Positions 15,170 to 15,597 of a stretch of 15,597 bases of DNA are shown one piece after another. Every line of letters starts with the position of its first letter. The first letter of the stretch is position 1. The position numbers and the translations under genes are program-made. The notes under the pieces are model-generated. The model had not been told where the DNA came from and did not search any database. It was given only the letters and a program-made list of their open reading frames with translations. The DNA is from Promethearchaeota archaeon. GTDB lineage: Archaea; Asgardarchaeota; Lokiarchaeia; Sigynarchaeales; SOKP01. Location of the stretch: positions 1 through 15,597 of the forward strand of contig WJKD01000338.1 of NCBI GenBank assembly GCA_014729315.1, in the 5' to 3' direction.

Positions 15170-15597
15170 TTGAAGAAAATTGAGCAAGATCTAACAGATC
15201 TTTTATACCGATTTAATTTTATTTTTAAAAATGTCGAAGTAATTTGTGAATGTATAGATGATTTTCCCGAATTCACGATATTAGAAAAATCTTTTGGACC
15301 TTTCAAAAGAAATAAAAAATATCGACTTCAATTCTTTATTGCGGAAATTTTTGTGGAAAGGAATGTTCTTAAAATTGACAATAAAGAAAATTTAAATTAC
15401 ACAGATGTCCAAAGATATGCAATTGCTGAAAGCGACGATATGCGATTAACTATCCAGAATAATTCTTACTTCTTTAACAAAATAAAGGAATTTCATACAT
15501 TTACTAAAAAAGAGGTCATAGATGGTAAGAAACATCAAAAATTTCTTGATAATTTCAATTCTTATTTTGCAAGTTTTCTTGATACACGATTATCCAA
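15170..15597 (+). CDS. GINS-like replication protein, N-terminal part (runs off right edge)
   Basis: A frame opens at TTG 15170, is closed upstream by TAA at 15158, and stays open for 142 codons to the window edge. The start FKNVEVICECIDDFPEFTI followed by SFGPFKRNKKYRLQFFIAE and FVERNVLKID resembles archaeal GINS subunits. In these a short beta segment ends in a P-x-G/K-P-(F/Y) turn, then a helix reads lp.wiAe.L...g...i. GINS joins MCM and Cdc45/GAN in the replicative CMG helicase. The first in-frame ATG lies after the conserved region, so TTG is the best start. The MCM gene nearby supports the call because gins and mcm are often neighbours in archaea. Whether it is the Gins51 or Gins23 type cannot be decided from this part. 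Confidence 0.6.
   Translation, partial: MKKIEQDLTDLLYRFNFIFKNVEVICECIDDFPEFTILEKSFGPFKRNKKYRLQFFIAEIFVERNVLKIDNKENLNYTDVQRYAIAESDDMRLTIQNNSYFFNKIKEFHTFTKKEVIDGKKHQKFLDNFNSYFASFLDTRLS

Noticed and set aside
15187..15202. AGATCT palindrome twice as a regulatory site
   Set aside because: Both copies lie inside the GINS-like coding region and encode normal residues; no other sign of function.

Overview
The window looks like a piece of an Asgard archaeal (Promethearchaeota, probably Lokiarchaeia-like) chromosome. It is AT-rich and has no clear Shine-Dalgarno sites. AT-rich TATA-like boxes lie about 30 nt before several start codons. Archaeal core genes (MCM helicase, a GINS-like protein, tungsten aldehyde ferredoxin oxidoreductase, rubrerythrin) sit beside eukaryote-like signalling genes: a Rab/Ras-type GTPase, a class II HDAC-type deacetylase, a PPP-family phosphatase, an atypical kinase-like protein and a giant HEAT-repeat membrane protein. 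The taxonomic call is inference from gene content; no marker search was possible.

Layout. Positions 1-1007 (-) hold the N-terminal part of a membrane-anchored transglutaminase-like protein that runs off the left edge. Positions 1217-2122 (-) hold a Pro-rich, coiled-coil, zinc-ribbon protein whose last domain is cut by an in-frame TGA. HDAC (2242-3330, -) and the small GTPase (3485-4012, +) are divergent. The aldehyde:ferredoxin oxidoreductase (4112-5974, +) is followed by a VIT1/CCC1-type Fe/Mn transporter (6050-6794, +). The transporter is interrupted after codon 23 by a 31-nt hairpin-containing segment. A PPP phosphatase (6813-7655, -) and a kinase-like gene (7754-8554, +) diverge from a 98-bp region carrying an exact 18-bp duplication. 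Rubrerythrin (8570-9133, -), MCM (9344-11485, -) and a 1131-aa multi-pass membrane HEAT protein (11659-15054, -) follow. A GINS-like gene starts at 15170 (+) and leaves the right edge.

How the genes relate. MCM and GINS are both parts of the archaeal CMG replicative helicase, and the HEAT gene lies between them. The Fe/Mn transporter and rubrerythrin both fit metal and oxidative-stress handling. The phosphatase/kinase-like pair may be an opposing regulatory couple. The most unusual signals are the two otherwise intact genes with a single interruption each: the TGA inside the zinc ribbon and the 31-nt, intron-like hairpin inside the first transmembrane helix of the transporter. Both would be resolved by RNA reads and by comparison with close relatives.
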